Source: Oscillospiraceae bacterium
GTDB taxonomy: Bacteria; Bacillota; Clostridia; Oscillospirales; Oscillospiraceae
Direction of reading: 5' to 3'
Length of the DNA stretch: 57,078 bases
Assembly: GCA_902768805.1 (NCBI GenBank)
Contig: CACXMX010000001.1
Span: 1 to 57,078 of the forward strand
Within the stretch, counting starts at the first letter, position 1; every line of letters begins with the position of its first letter. Positions 42,666-50,668 of this stretch are shown here, piece after piece. The notes beneath the pieces were generated by a model that saw only the letters and a program-made list of their open reading frames with translations, was not told where the DNA came from and did not search any database. The position numbers and the translations under genes are program-made.

Positions 42666-42701
42666 GAAAACCGGCCGCACCGAATAATTGGATTCCCGCT
42701 A

Positions 42702-42730
42702 TTGCTTTTTTCAGGGGAAAGACGGATAAT
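42702..42730 (+). promoter_or_regulatory. Probable promoter of the esterase operon
   Basis: -35 TTGCTT (42702-42707), 17-bp spacer, -10 GATAAT (42725-42730), about 65 bp before the first gene. Confidence 0.55.
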
Positions 42731-42794
42731 GTATACAAATGTGATCGGAAACAGGCCTAAAGAAACTATCAAATCTGAACAGGAGGTCACCATC

Positions 42795-43604
42795 ATGTCC
42801 ATTCTTGAGATCAAGATGCGCTCCGGCGTTATGATGCGTCCCATGGAATTCGCGATGTTCCTGCCCGACGATCAGGCGTTCAATTTCAGCGCGCAGAACA
42901 ATCCCTGCTACGACCGCCCGATGAAGACGCTGATCATCCTTCACGGCTATACGGTGGACAATTACGAGTGGATGAGCTATTCCACGCCGTATGAACTGGC
43001 CCTCAGGTATAACCTGGCGGTGGTTATCCCATCCACCGACAGCAGCTTTTATCTGGACCGTCCCGGTACCGGCAATAAGGTGGGCTCCTTTGTGGGAAAG
43101 GAACTGATCGAGTACCTGCGCAGGACCTTCGGCCTGGCGAAGACCCCGGAGGATACGATCATCAGCGGCTATTCCATGGGCGGCTTCGGCGCGATCCACA
43201 CCGCGCTCGCCTATCCCGAGACCTTCGGCTGCGCCCTGGGCCTGTCCTCGGCGCTGATCGTTTACGACATCGCCGGAATGAAGCCCGGCATTCAGCAGGA
43301 AGGCGTCCTGGCGGACTACGACTACTACCGGGAGGTATTCGGCGATCTGGACAAGGTGACCGAAAGCGAGAACAACCCCGAAGTCCTGGTTTCAAAGCTG
43401 CTCGCCGAGGGCAAAAAGATCCCGCGCCTGTATATGACGTGCGGCGACAATGATTTCCTGCTGCAGACCAATAAGCGCTTCCTCGCCTTCCTTGAGGAGA
43501 AGAAGGTCCCCGTGACCTTTGTCCCGGGGGAGGGCGTGCATGATTTCGTATTCTGGAACAAGGCCATCGGCCCGGCTGTCGAATGGGCTCTGGGCGGCAA
43601 GTGA
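42795..43604 (+). CDS. Esterase-family alpha/beta hydrolase (EstA/tributyrin esterase-like)
   Basis: 269 residues, cytosolic. The fold resembles the esterase D / tributyrin esterase group: LIILHGYTVDNYEWM (oxyanion strand), nucleophile SGYSMGGFGAIHTALAYPETF, acid in MTCGDNDFLL, base His in GVHDFVFWNKA. This group cleaves short acyl esters and acetylated sugars. The first of a three-gene operon. Start 42795 is chosen because AGGAGG lies ~9 bp upstream; earlier in-frame codons fall between promoter and ribosome site. Confidence 0.88.
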   Translation: MSILEIKMRSGVMMRPMEFAMFLPDDQAFNFSAQNNPCYDRPMKTLIILHGYTVDNYEWMSYSTPYELALRYNLAVVIPSTDSSFYLDRPGTGNKVGSFVGKELIEYLRRTFGLAKTPEDTIISGYSMGGFGAIHTALAYPETFGCALGLSSALIVYDIAGMKPGIQQEGVLADYDYYREVFGDLDKVTESENNPEVLVSKLLAEGKKIPRLYMTCGDNDFLLQTNKRFLAFLEEKKVPVTFVPGEGVHDFVFWNKAIGPAVEWALGGK

Positions 43605-43623
43605 TCTGAAGGAGGAACCGAAC

Positions 43624-45195
43624 ATGGCAAGAAGATTTTACAGCGGAGCGGATACGACCGTAATGACCGCGGAAGGTCTGCTCAAAGGCTTCTTTCTGGA
43701 CGACGTATACACCTTCCACGGCATCAAGTACGCGGACGCGGAACGCTTTCAGATGCCCACGGCTCCCCAGCCGTGGGAGGGGGTAAAGGACGCCACAAAC
43801 TACGGCTACATCTGCCCGGTGAGCGGAGAGCCCATGCCCACGGGAGAGATCCTGATCCCGCACCGGTTCTGGCCGGCTAACGAGCACTGCCAGTATCTGA
43901 ATATCTGGTCTCCGACGCTGGACGGCGGGGCGAAGAAACCCGTCATGGTATGGCTCCACGGCGGCGGATTTGCCAACGGCTCCTCGATCGAGCAGGTCGC
44001 CTATGAGGGCGACGCTCTGGCCAAATGGGGCGACGTGGTAGTCGTCACGCTCAACCACCGGCTGAATATCCTCGGGTATCTCGATATGTCCTCCTTCGGA
44101 GAGAAATACAGGAACTCCGTCAACGCGGGCATGGCGGATATCGTGGAGGCACTGCGCTGGATCCGGCGCAACATCGCGGCCTTCGGCGGCGACCCGACCA
44201 ACGTGACGCTCTTCGGCCAGTCGGGCGGCGGCGGCAAGATCTCCGCGCTTCTGCAGATCCCCGAGGCCGCGGGCCTGTTCCACAAGGCGGTCCTGATGAG
44301 CGGGATCTTTGAGGGCGGCTTCGGAGAGCCGGTGGACCACCGCGGCTACATTCTGGACATGATGGCCGAGCTGAAGATCCCCGAAAACGAGCCGGAAAAG
44401 CTCGAGCAGGTCCCGTATGTGTTCCTGATGCGAGCCTTCAACAAGGTCGCCCTGAAAAAGTACAGGGAAGCCGGGACGCTGATCAACTGGGGACCGGTGG
44501 CGAACGACTGGTATCTGGGCGACCCGATGGAGGTCGGCTTCAGCGATTTCGCGAAAACAGTGCCGACCATGGCGGGCACCGTGATCGCCGAGTTCGGGAT
44601 GGCTCCTTCCGAACCGGGAGAGGAAGCCCTGAGCAGAAGGGAAAAGCGCGAGCTTGCCGCAAAGCCCTTCGGCGACGAAGGCAAAAAGGTCGTCAGACTG
44701 TTTGAAAAGGCATATCCGGGAAAGGACCCGCTCCTGCTGCGCAAGCTGGACGTGGGCGCCCGCCTCGCTACGACGAAGTTTATAGAAAAGAAGGCGGAGG
44801 TTTCTTCCGCGCCGAACTATCTGTATCTGTTCGCGCTGGACTTTGATGTGGACGGCCCGCGGCCGGCCTGGCACTGCTCCGACATTCCCTTTGTGTTCCA
44901 CAACACCGCAAGGGTCCCCTGCGCGAACATACGGGGCGTGACCGACAAGCTCGAAAAAACCGTCTCCGGCGCCTGGGTGAGCTTTGCCCGCGAGGGCGAT
45001 CCCGGCTGGAAACCCTACAGCGAAGAGTGCAAAGGCACGATGGTCTTCGACCGGAGATCCCGCCTCAGGATCAACTACGACCGCGAGCTGCAGGAGACGA
45101 TCCACCGGCTGACCCCGCCCATGCCTCTCGGCGCCATGGCGGTGATGATGCTGGAGAATGCCGCCAACGAGCAGGGCGGCGACTGGATGTACTGA
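43624..45195 (+). CDS. Type-B carboxylesterase
   Basis: 523 residues, no signal peptide. Family marks: FHGIKYADAERFQMP, NEHCQYLNIWSP, VMVWLHGGGFANGSS (oxyanion hole), LFGQSGGGGKIS where GQSGG replaces the usual GESAGG at the nucleophile Ser, and the catalytic His in AWHCSDIPFVFHN. Substrate unknown (nitrobenzyl-esterase and cholinesterase relatives act on many esters). It lies 19 bp after the esterase, with an AAGGAGG site, so it is cotranscribed. Confidence 0.92.
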   Translation: MARRFYSGADTTVMTAEGLLKGFFLDDVYTFHGIKYADAERFQMPTAPQPWEGVKDATNYGYICPVSGEPMPTGEILIPHRFWPANEHCQYLNIWSPTLDGGAKKPVMVWLHGGGFANGSSIEQVAYEGDALAKWGDVVVVTLNHRLNILGYLDMSSFGEKYRNSVNAGMADIVEALRWIRRNIAAFGGDPTNVTLFGQSGGGGKISALLQIPEAAGLFHKAVLMSGIFEGGFGEPVDHRGYILDMMAELKIPENEPEKLEQVPYVFLMRAFNKVALKKYREAGTLINWGPVANDWYLGDPMEVGFSDFAKTVPTMAGTVIAEFGMAPSEPGEEALSRREKRELAAKPFGDEGKKVVRLFEKAYPGKDPLLLRKLDVGARLATTKFIEKKAEVSSAPNYLYLFALDFDVDGPRPAWHCSDIPFVFHNTARVPCANIRGVTDKLEKTVSGAWVSFAREGDPGWKPYSEECKGTMVFDRRSRLRINYDRELQETIHRLTPPMPLGAMAVMMLENAANEQGGDWMY

Positions 45196-45232
45196 GCGGA
45201 TCGATCATCATATATCAGGGGAGCTGAAGAAA

Positions 45233-45790
45233 ATGGGATATGAACTGACAAAGGAAACCATCGTACAGGACGCGCTGGATATGGGCTTTACCCATGCCGG
45301 CCTGGTGGACGTCACCACGCTCGAAGCCAGGGAAGAGGTCCGCGACATGTGTGCCGTGGACAAGTGCCACGGCTACGACAGGAACTGGAGCTGCCCTCCC
45401 GGATGCGGCACGATCCCGGAGTGCAACGAGCGGATGCACTCCTACGACTGGGGCATCATCACTCAGGTCACGCTGGATATGGAGGACGCCATGGACATGG
45501 AAGCCTGGGGCGAGGCCGGAAAACAGCTGCACGACGGACAGGTCCGCCTCAACGAGGAACTGCACAAGAAGTACAAGGATGTACTTGCTCTCGGAGGAGC
45601 GGGCTGCAACCTGTGCGCGAAATGCACCTATCCTGACGAACCCTGCCGTTTCCCGGAGAAGCGGATGTCCGGCATGGAGGCCTACGGACTGGTCGTCAGC
45701 GAGGCGTGCATGAAAAACGGCCTGAAATACTACTACGGACCCGATACCGTGACCTTCAGCGGGATGTTCCTGGTAAAAGAAAACAGCTGA
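45233..45790 (+). CDS. DUF2284 cysteine-rich metal-binding protein
   Basis: 185 residues. Two Cys groups are visible: CAVDKCHGYDRNWSCPPGCG with a further Cys in TIPEC, and CNLCAKCTYPDEPC, a ferredoxin-like CxxCxxC...C arrangement likely to hold an Fe-S cluster or metal. This matches the DUF2284 family (function unknown, common in anaerobes and next to corrinoid genes). Start 45233 follows GGGGAGCTGAAG. It is the third gene of the esterase operon, and its 3' end faces the CooC/corrinoid-activase cluster across the duplicated terminator. Confidence 0.85.
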   Translation: MGYELTKETIVQDALDMGFTHAGLVDVTTLEAREEVRDMCAVDKCHGYDRNWSCPPGCGTIPECNERMHSYDWGIITQVTLDMEDAMDMEAWGEAGKQLHDGQVRLNEELHKKYKDVLALGGAGCNLCAKCTYPDEPCRFPEKRMSGMEAYGLVVSEACMKNGLKYYYGPDTVTFSGMFLVKENS

Positions 45791-45800
45791 AGCAAACAAA

Positions 45801-45834
45801 AGACCGGCGCGGCCCAAACGGGCCGCGCCGGTCT
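45801..45834. terminator. Terminator hairpin, copy A (left of inserted element)
   Basis: 34-bp palindrome: a 15-bp stem around an AAA-containing loop. It is identical to 46070-46103 except one base. Copy A has an A-run on its left (T-run for the minus strand) but no T-run on its right, where the element begins. Confidence 0.85.
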
Positions 45835-46069
45835 CAGTCTGTCAAAATAGTCTCGCAGAGTTCGCCATAAAGCGGCGAATAGGATCATGAACTGTTTTTG
45901 AGGCAGCTTCGCCGCTTCAAAAACACCATAAGGCGAGCAAAGCGAGCCCTCGCGCCGACCAAACGCGGCGGCTCCGGCGCGACGCCGCGTGCGATTGCGC
46001 GAGTATTCTCGATTGAGAGCCCAGCGAAGCGGGTCTCAATCGAAGCGGGTCGAGTTTTTCGACACGCTC
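45835..46069 (-). mobile_element. MITE-like structured element, copy 2 (235 bp)
   Basis: Lies exactly between two copies of a 34-bp terminator. The ends are imperfect inverted repeats (CAGTCTGTC-AAAA / TTTTTCGACACGCTC). It contains at least three internal hairpins, e.g. TTCGCC/GGCGAA near 45861-45879, GTTTTTGA/TCAAAAAC near 45893-45923 and TCGATTGAGA/TCTCAATCGA near 46008-46043. The reverse complement matches 14705-14847. No ORF. The rest of this 335-bp intergenic stretch is only the two hairpins and short flanks. Confidence 0.75.
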
Positions 46070-46103
46070 AGACCGGCGCGGCCCAAACGGGCCGTGCCGG
46101 TCT
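46070..46103. terminator. Terminator hairpin, copy B (right of inserted element)
   Basis: Same 34-bp palindrome as 45801-45834 with one C-to-T change, followed by a T5 run. Together the two look like one original bidirectional terminator split by an insertion that duplicated the hairpin. Confidence 0.85.
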
Positions 46104-46124
46104 TTTTGCCGGTATTTGCGTCGT

Positions 46125-46733
46125 TTACAGCGTCGAGCCGACGCGTTTCATTTCGCCGAGGATATACTCGCATACGACGACGCGGTCTTCCGCGGCGAAA
46201 GCATCGGGGAAATTGTCGGAAAAGAGGATCTGCGCCGCGGCCGGGAACTCCTCGTCACCCTCCCAGAGAGTGAAGCGCACGAGCAGCCCGGGCAGGAACT
46301 CAAACTCCCAGCAGTCGCCGCTGGCAGGAATATGCGCGGCTCCCATGGCTTTGCATACGGCGTCGAAAACCGCGGGCCGGAAGCCGTAGGTCCCGGCCAG
46401 ACGCAGGATACAGCGCTGACGGAATTTTTCGTTGTAGGTCTCGCCCCAGGGCATTTCGGGATAGGTGAGAAAACCGTGCATGGGAGAGGCCTTTTTCCCC
46501 TCCAGCAGGTAACGGCCGAACAGGATGCGCCAGCGGTCGGTCCATCCCTCGTCGTCAAAGGCGGGGAAGTTGATATGTCTGTCCTCACCCAGGACGTTCA
46601 GCGTAAAGCCGCGTCCATCCCACTCAAGGCCCAGCCGGGCGCTGATCTCCGAGGCGTCGGCCGTTTTCAGACGCCCCATATAGTGCTCAAGGGGCATTCC
46701 GGTCAGATTGTCTGCGCGATAAGGTGTCTCCAT
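46125..46733 (-). CDS. DUF3786 protein
   Basis: 202 residues, cytosolic. The pattern FPAFDDEGWTDRWRILFGRYLLEGKKA, GFLTYPEMPWGETYNEKFRQRCI and the later CWEFEFLPGLLVRFTLWEGDEEFPAAAQILFSDNF is that of DUF3786. Members occur beside corrinoid/methyltransferase and CooC genes in anaerobes; the biochemical role is unknown. It is the last gene of the minus-strand cluster, 3 bp after the corrinoid activase. Confidence 0.82.
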   Translation of the reverse strand: METPYRADNLTGMPLEHYMGRLKTADASEISARLGLEWDGRGFTLNVLGEDRHINFPAFDDEGWTDRWRILFGRYLLEGKKASPMHGFLTYPEMPWGETYNEKFRQRCILRLAGTYGFRPAVFDAVCKAMGAAHIPASGDCWEFEFLPGLLVRFTLWEGDEEFPAAAQILFSDNFPDAFAAEDRVVVCEYILGEMKRVGSTL

Positions 46734-46736
46734 AGG

Positions 46737-48665
46737 TCATTTAACCTCCGAATTGGGGAAAAGACGGGAGTCGGTGTGAGGAAGGAAGCAGGCCGAGACG
46801 AACTCGTCCATGTAGCCGGGCTCATTCGAGAGCTCAACGTAGGTCATGGATCCGGCCAGCTCACGCACCTTGGCCTCGGCCTGGCGGGAGAGAAGGATCG
46901 CGTACGCGCCCGAAAGGGAGGAGTTGCCGATATAGCTGAACTTCTCCAGGGGCAGGTCGGGGAAGATGCCGATGGTGATGGCGTTGGGGAAATCGATGCC
47001 CCCGCCGATCCCGCCGGCGATCTGCACATGGCCGATATCCGCGGGCTCCAGACCCAGCTGGCGGAGCATCAGAAGGATGGCGGAGAAGATAGCGCCTTTG
47101 GCACGGATAAAGTTGTCCAGGTCCACCTCATTGATGGAGACCTCGCGGCCGTCGGCGGATTCTTCCTCAAAGGCCAGAACATAACGGCCCATGCCGTGCT
47201 CGTCGTACCGCACCCGTTTGCCCTCCCGGGCAAATTTGCCTTTGGCGCTGATGATGCCGGAGCGGAACAGGTCCGCTACCGTGTCAATGATGCCCGACCC
47301 GCACAGACCGATGGGCTTCTGACCCTTCGGCCCTATGACCGAAAGCGTCGGCTCCATGGTCTCGGCGTCGATGCGCACCTCTTCAATGGCGCCGTTGGTG
47401 GCGCGCATGCCGCAGGAAATGTCTCCGCCCTCAAAGGCGGGGCCGGCAGAGCACGCACAGGTGAACAGGTATTCGCTGCTGCCCAGCACGATCTCGCCGT
47501 TGGTGCCCAGGTCGATGAACAGCCCGAGCTCGTCCCGGTTCCACAGAGTGCAGGCGAGCAGGCCCGCGGTGATGTCGCCGCCGACATAGCTGCCGACGTT
47601 GGGCGTGAGGATCAGCCCGGCCTCGGGGTGCATGCCCGGCAGGACGTCGCACAGCCGGAACTCGTGACTGTAGAAGAAAGAGGGGATAAAAGGCTCCATC
47701 CGGACGGGATCGGCGTACAGACCGAGCAGCAGGTGAGACATGGTGGTGTTGCCGGCGATGCATGCGCGGTAGATCTGCTTCTGATAGATCCTGGCCTTTC
47801 GGCAGAGCGTTCCCACCAAAGGGACGATGGTCTCTTCCACCACGGCCTTGCGCAGCCGCTCCCGGCCGTTTTCCCGGCCGGATTCGATGATCCGGTTGAT
47901 CACGTCCGCGCCGTAGCGGATCTGACCGTTGCCGGCGGAGGCCTTGGCCAGCAGGTCTCCGGTCTCCATGTCCACCAAAGCGGCGGTGACGGTCGTGGTG
48001 CCGATGTCGATGGCCAGACCGCAGATCTTTTTCTTGCTCTTTACGGGACCTACGTCCACGATGTGGACGCAGTCCTCATCCCGGGCGAGGACGCACCGAA
48101 CGCGGAAGTCATTTTCCCGGAGCACCTCAGCCAGCTTGCGCAGGGCGTAAAGCGTCAGCTTTACGTCCGCGATGCCGGTCTCGGCACGGACAGCCCGTTC
48201 AACGCGGTCGCTGTCGCAGAGCGTGTCGTCCAGGGTGGGAGGATCCATATGGAGCTCACAGGTGAAAATGGCCGGATCGCCCATCACGCCGATCGCTTTC
48301 AGATCGGCCTGTACGTCGTCGAAAGCGGCGCGCACGGTGGGGTCGTTGAGGTCCGCGGTACGGATGCCCGTACGGAAAGCGGAGGCGGTCTCCGGGACCA
48401 GGACCGTTACGTCCCCCATGACCCGCGTCTCACAGGCCAGCCGCCATCCCGCGGCATAGTCCTCCTCGGTGATATGACGGGTGACGGGAGAGTCCGTTTC
48501 GCCGGAAAGGATCTGCACCCGGCACTTTCCGCAGGTTCCGTTGCCGGAACAGGGCGCGTCGATGTAGATGCCCGAGCTGCGTGCGATATCCATCAGGCGT
48601 TCGCCTGACTCCACGTTGACGTCGATGGTCTCTTTCTCGCTGAGTCGGAATGACACTTTCGGCAT
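46737..48665 (-). CDS. Corrinoid activation protein (RACo/AcsV-like, DUF4445)
   Basis: ATP-dependent reductive activator that returns Co(II) corrinoid proteins to Co(I). 642 residues. The N-terminal 2Fe-2S ferredoxin domain has Cys39, 45, 48 and 78 (APCSGNGTCGKCRVQI). A linker domain follows, then the ASKHA ATPase: GLAIDIGTTTVTAALVD, ADVINRI, GNTTMSHLLLG, LFIDLGTNGEIVLG and IAGGIGGGIDFPNAI. This order is that of RACo and AcsV. Its usual target, a corrinoid protein, is not in the window. It lies between cooC and the DUF3786 gene, cotranscribed. Confidence 0.92.
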   Translation of the reverse strand: MPKVSFRLSEKETIDVNVESGERLMDIARSSGIYIDAPCSGNGTCGKCRVQILSGETDSPVTRHITEEDYAAGWRLACETRVMGDVTVLVPETASAFRTGIRTADLNDPTVRAAFDDVQADLKAIGVMGDPAIFTCELHMDPPTLDDTLCDSDRVERAVRAETGIADVKLTLYALRKLAEVLRENDFRVRCVLARDEDCVHIVDVGPVKSKKKICGLAIDIGTTTVTAALVDMETGDLLAKASAGNGQIRYGADVINRIIESGRENGRERLRKAVVEETIVPLVGTLCRKARIYQKQIYRACIAGNTTMSHLLLGLYADPVRMEPFIPSFFYSHEFRLCDVLPGMHPEAGLILTPNVGSYVGGDITAGLLACTLWNRDELGLFIDLGTNGEIVLGSSEYLFTCACSAGPAFEGGDISCGMRATNGAIEEVRIDAETMEPTLSVIGPKGQKPIGLCGSGIIDTVADLFRSGIISAKGKFAREGKRVRYDEHGMGRYVLAFEEESADGREVSINEVDLDNFIRAKGAIFSAILLMLRQLGLEPADIGHVQIAGGIGGGIDFPNAITIGIFPDLPLEKFSYIGNSSLSGAYAILLSRQAEAKVRELAGSMTYVELSNEPGYMDEFVSACFLPHTDSRLFPNSEVK

Positions 48666-48712
48666 GGGTGGGCACTCTCCTGTTCTGTATGAATTTGGAT
48701 TTGAGGCGGTGT

Positions 48713-49489
48713 TCAGAGGTCGAAGTCAAGCTTGTCCAGCGCGGCGCACAGCGCCTTGCGGAACGCGTTGTCCTCGGGAAGCTGAGAAGTGGGGCGGCCT
48801 TCGCCGTCAAACTCGTAGATGTCCTCGTCCTGGGGCAGCACGGCGAGCAGATCCATGCCGGATTTGCGGATCTCCTCCATCACGCCCTCGGAGATCACGC
48901 CGCCGGGCGCGCGGTTGACCAGCAGCTTGATCTGCTTGGGGTTGAGCTTGAGTTCCTTGACCAGCTCAAAGATGCGCGCGCAGGCCTGGATGCCCCGGCG
49001 GGAGGAGTCGCTGACCAGGATCACGGTGTCCACCCTGGGCAGGATGCCCCGGCTGATATGCTCCATGCCGGCCTCGTTGTCCACGACCACATAACGGTAA
49101 TTGCCCGAATAGCGGGACACCTGCGTGCTGAGCAGGCCGTTGACATAGCAGTAGCACCCCTCGCCCTGGGTGCGGCCCATGACCAGCAGATCGAAGTCGT
49201 CGCCCTCGATGAGCGCCTCGGCGAATTTCATTTCGGCGTAATCCTGCTTGGGCATTCCGGGAGGGATGGGGCTGTTGGGATCAAGCGCCGCCCGGGCCAT
49301 CTCCTCGCGGATGGAGCCGAGCGTCGTCTCCACCTCCATGCCGAGGACCTCGTTCAGGTTGGAGTTGGCGTCGGCGTCCACGGCCAGGATGGGGCCTTTC
49401 TTTTTGGCGGCCAGATAATTGATCAGAATGCCGGTGACGGTGGTCTTGCCTACGCCGCCCTTGCCGGCCAGTGCGATGGTGTGGGTCAA
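48713..49489 (-). CDS. cooC: CooC-like nickel-insertion ATPase
   Basis: MinD/ParA-type ATPase used to load nickel into CO dehydrogenase or acetyl-CoA synthase. 258 residues. Deviant Walker A AGKGGVGKTTVTG at the N-terminus, VDADANSNL, GRTQGEGCYCYVNGLL (the CooC Cys-x-Cys metal site), VVDNEAGMEHISRG and LLVNRAPG. It starts 30 bp after the small ORF. CODH/ACS structural genes are absent from the window, so its client enzyme is elsewhere or different. Confidence 0.92.
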   Translation of the reverse strand: MTHTIALAGKGGVGKTTVTGILINYLAAKKKGPILAVDADANSNLNEVLGMEVETTLGSIREEMARAALDPNSPIPPGMPKQDYAEMKFAEALIEGDDFDLLVMGRTQGEGCYCYVNGLLSTQVSRYSGNYRYVVVDNEAGMEHISRGILPRVDTVILVSDSSRRGIQACARIFELVKELKLNPKQIKLLVNRAPGGVISEGVMEEIRKSGMDLLAVLPQDEDIYEFDGEGRPTSQLPEDNAFRKALCAALDKLDFDL

Positions 49490-49519
49490 AGCTGTTCCTC
49501 CTCTGTTTTTAGCTTGTCT

Positions 49520-49738
49520 TCACGCTTCGGTGAGAGAATAGACCACGATCATGCCGTGATCGTCCACATGGTAACGGATGCCGCCGGGCACGTCCTCACG
49601 CTCGATGGACGTGGCCTTGGGCTCCTTCTGCCGGATCCACGCGTCGGGATCGGCGATCTCATACTCTTCAAAAAACACGTCGCGCATCTGATTGTTGGCG
49701 CACTCGTTCTTGATCTCTTTGATGACCTCGTAAATCAT
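49520..49738 (-). CDS. Small acidic protein between cooT and cooC
   Basis: 72 residues, function unknown. The sequence (MIYEVIKEIKNEC..., then IRYHVDDHGMIVVYSLTEA) is acidic, with one Cys and two His near the middle and end. It overlaps the cooT stop by 4 bp and is followed closely by cooC, so it is very likely a translated gene of the nickel/corrinoid cluster. Similar small ORFs sit in some CooC neighbourhoods, but no family name is assigned here. Confidence 0.75.
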   Translation of the reverse strand: MIYEVIKEIKNECANNQMRDVFFEEYEIADPDAWIRQKEPKATSIEREDVPGGIRYHVDDHGMIVVYSLTEA

Positions 49739-49929
49739 GCCGCGTCAGTGGCGATCACGACCGTCGCCCCGGTCAGATCCACGGAGAGTATGGAGCCCTC
49801 CACCTCGGTGGTGAAGCCCATGACGTCCGTGAGGATGATCCTGTTTCCGTTGACTTCGATGTTGGCCACATAGCGGGCCGCGATTTTATCCTCGTCCTTG
49901 TGATTGAGATAAGCGGTGGAAAGACACAT
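49735..49929 (-). CDS. cooT: CooT-family nickel-binding protein
   Basis: 64 residues, the usual CooT size. It starts MCLSTAYL; Cys2 is the conserved nickel-binding residue of CooT dimers. The body VANIEVNGNRIILTDVMGFTTEVEGSILSVDLTGATVVI matches the small beta-barrel fold. A GGAGCATCGGG site precedes ATG 49929. It is the first gene of cooT-orf-cooC-activase-DUF3786, with its own promoter. Confidence 0.88.
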   Translation of the reverse strand: MCLSTAYLNHKDEDKIAARYVANIEVNGNRIILTDVMGFTTEVEGSILSVDLTGATVVIATDAA

Positions 49930-49979
49930 ATCCCGATGCTCCTTTCGTCGGTTTCTGCTGTGGCAGTTCAGCCTTTGTT

Positions 49980-50007
49980 ATTATACACGCTTCCGACGCT
50001 TATTCAA
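49980..50007 (-). promoter_or_regulatory. Promoter of the cooT operon
   Basis: Minus-strand -35 TTGAAT (50007-50002), 16-bp spacer, perfect -10 TATAAT (49985-49980). Confidence 0.7.
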
Positions 50008-50074
50008 ATATATTTTTTGTGTGAGTCTTCCGTATAAAACGACGGATAAAACCCGGCCGTCCGCGCGCGACGGC

Positions 50075-50103
50075 TTTACAGAAACCGGAAAAAGATGTAT
50101 CAT
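50075..50103 (+). promoter_or_regulatory. Promoter of the envelope/hexokinase operon
   Basis: -35 TTTACA (50075-50080), 17-bp spacer, -10 TATCAT (50098-50103), 50 bp before the lipoprotein gene. Confidence 0.6.
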
Positions 50104-50152
50104 TCAAAATGGATTTGTTTACAATGCTCTCATACGGAAGGGTGACTCCGGT

Positions 50153-50668
50153 ATGAAAACAAAGAGACTGGCTGTGTGTATCCTCCTCTCCGCGGCGCTG
50201 ATATGCGGCTGCGGCTCCCGCACGGAGGTGAAGGAGCCTGCTCCCGCCGCCGTTCCGACAGAGGCCCCGACCGGCACGCCCGTCCCGACGGCTGCGCCGA
50301 CGGATACGCCCGCCCCGACGGCGATCCCCACTCCGGTCCCGACGCCGACCCCCACCGCGGTGCCTACGCTCACGCCGATCCCCACTCTCGCCCCGACGCC
50401 CGACGGGCCGACCGCTCCGCCCGCCCAGCCCGGGAAGTATACCTACAGCGGACCGGACGGAAAATGGACGCTCACGCTCAGAAACGACGGCCTTTTCGTG
50501 CTGACCGACCCCAAAGGATTTCAGCATCCGGGTGAAAGCTGGATCACCGAAGACGACGGCACCGTGACCTGCGGTCCCACGGATATTTACGACGCCGAGT
50601 TCGCCTTTGCCCTGGGATGCTCACGCTGGACGATCTCCGGAAAAACCTGCAAACCGGTGATGCCATGA
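50153..50668 (+). CDS. Small lipoprotein with Pro/Thr-rich stalk
   Basis: 171 residues, no named family. Lipoprotein signal LAVCILLSAALICGC with modified Cys ~21. Residues ~28-90 are a PT-rich stalk of repeated (A/T)PT units, like wall-spanning linkers. The C-terminal ~70 residues form a small beta domain (KYTYSGPDGKWTLTLRNDGLFVLTDPKG) resembling lipocalin-like or META-like strands. The stop overlaps the next start by 4 bp (ATGA). Codes for the first product of a five-gene operon. Confidence 0.78.
   Translation: MKTKRLAVCILLSAALICGCGSRTEVKEPAPAAVPTEAPTGTPVPTAAPTDTPAPTAIPTPVPTPTPTAVPTLTPIPTLAPTPDGPTAPPAQPGKYTYSGPDGKWTLTLRNDGLFVLTDPKGFQHPGESWITEDDGTVTCGPTDIYDAEFAFALGCSRWTISGKTCKPVMP

Noticed and set aside
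45835-46069. Transposase remnant in the intergenic element
   Set aside because: No frame gives a transposase-like peptide; the sequence is a chain of hairpins, so only a non-autonomous element is supported.
50230-50420. Pro/Thr-coding repeat as a regulatory DNA repeat
   Set aside because: It is a low-complexity coding repeat in frame with the lipoprotein stalk.
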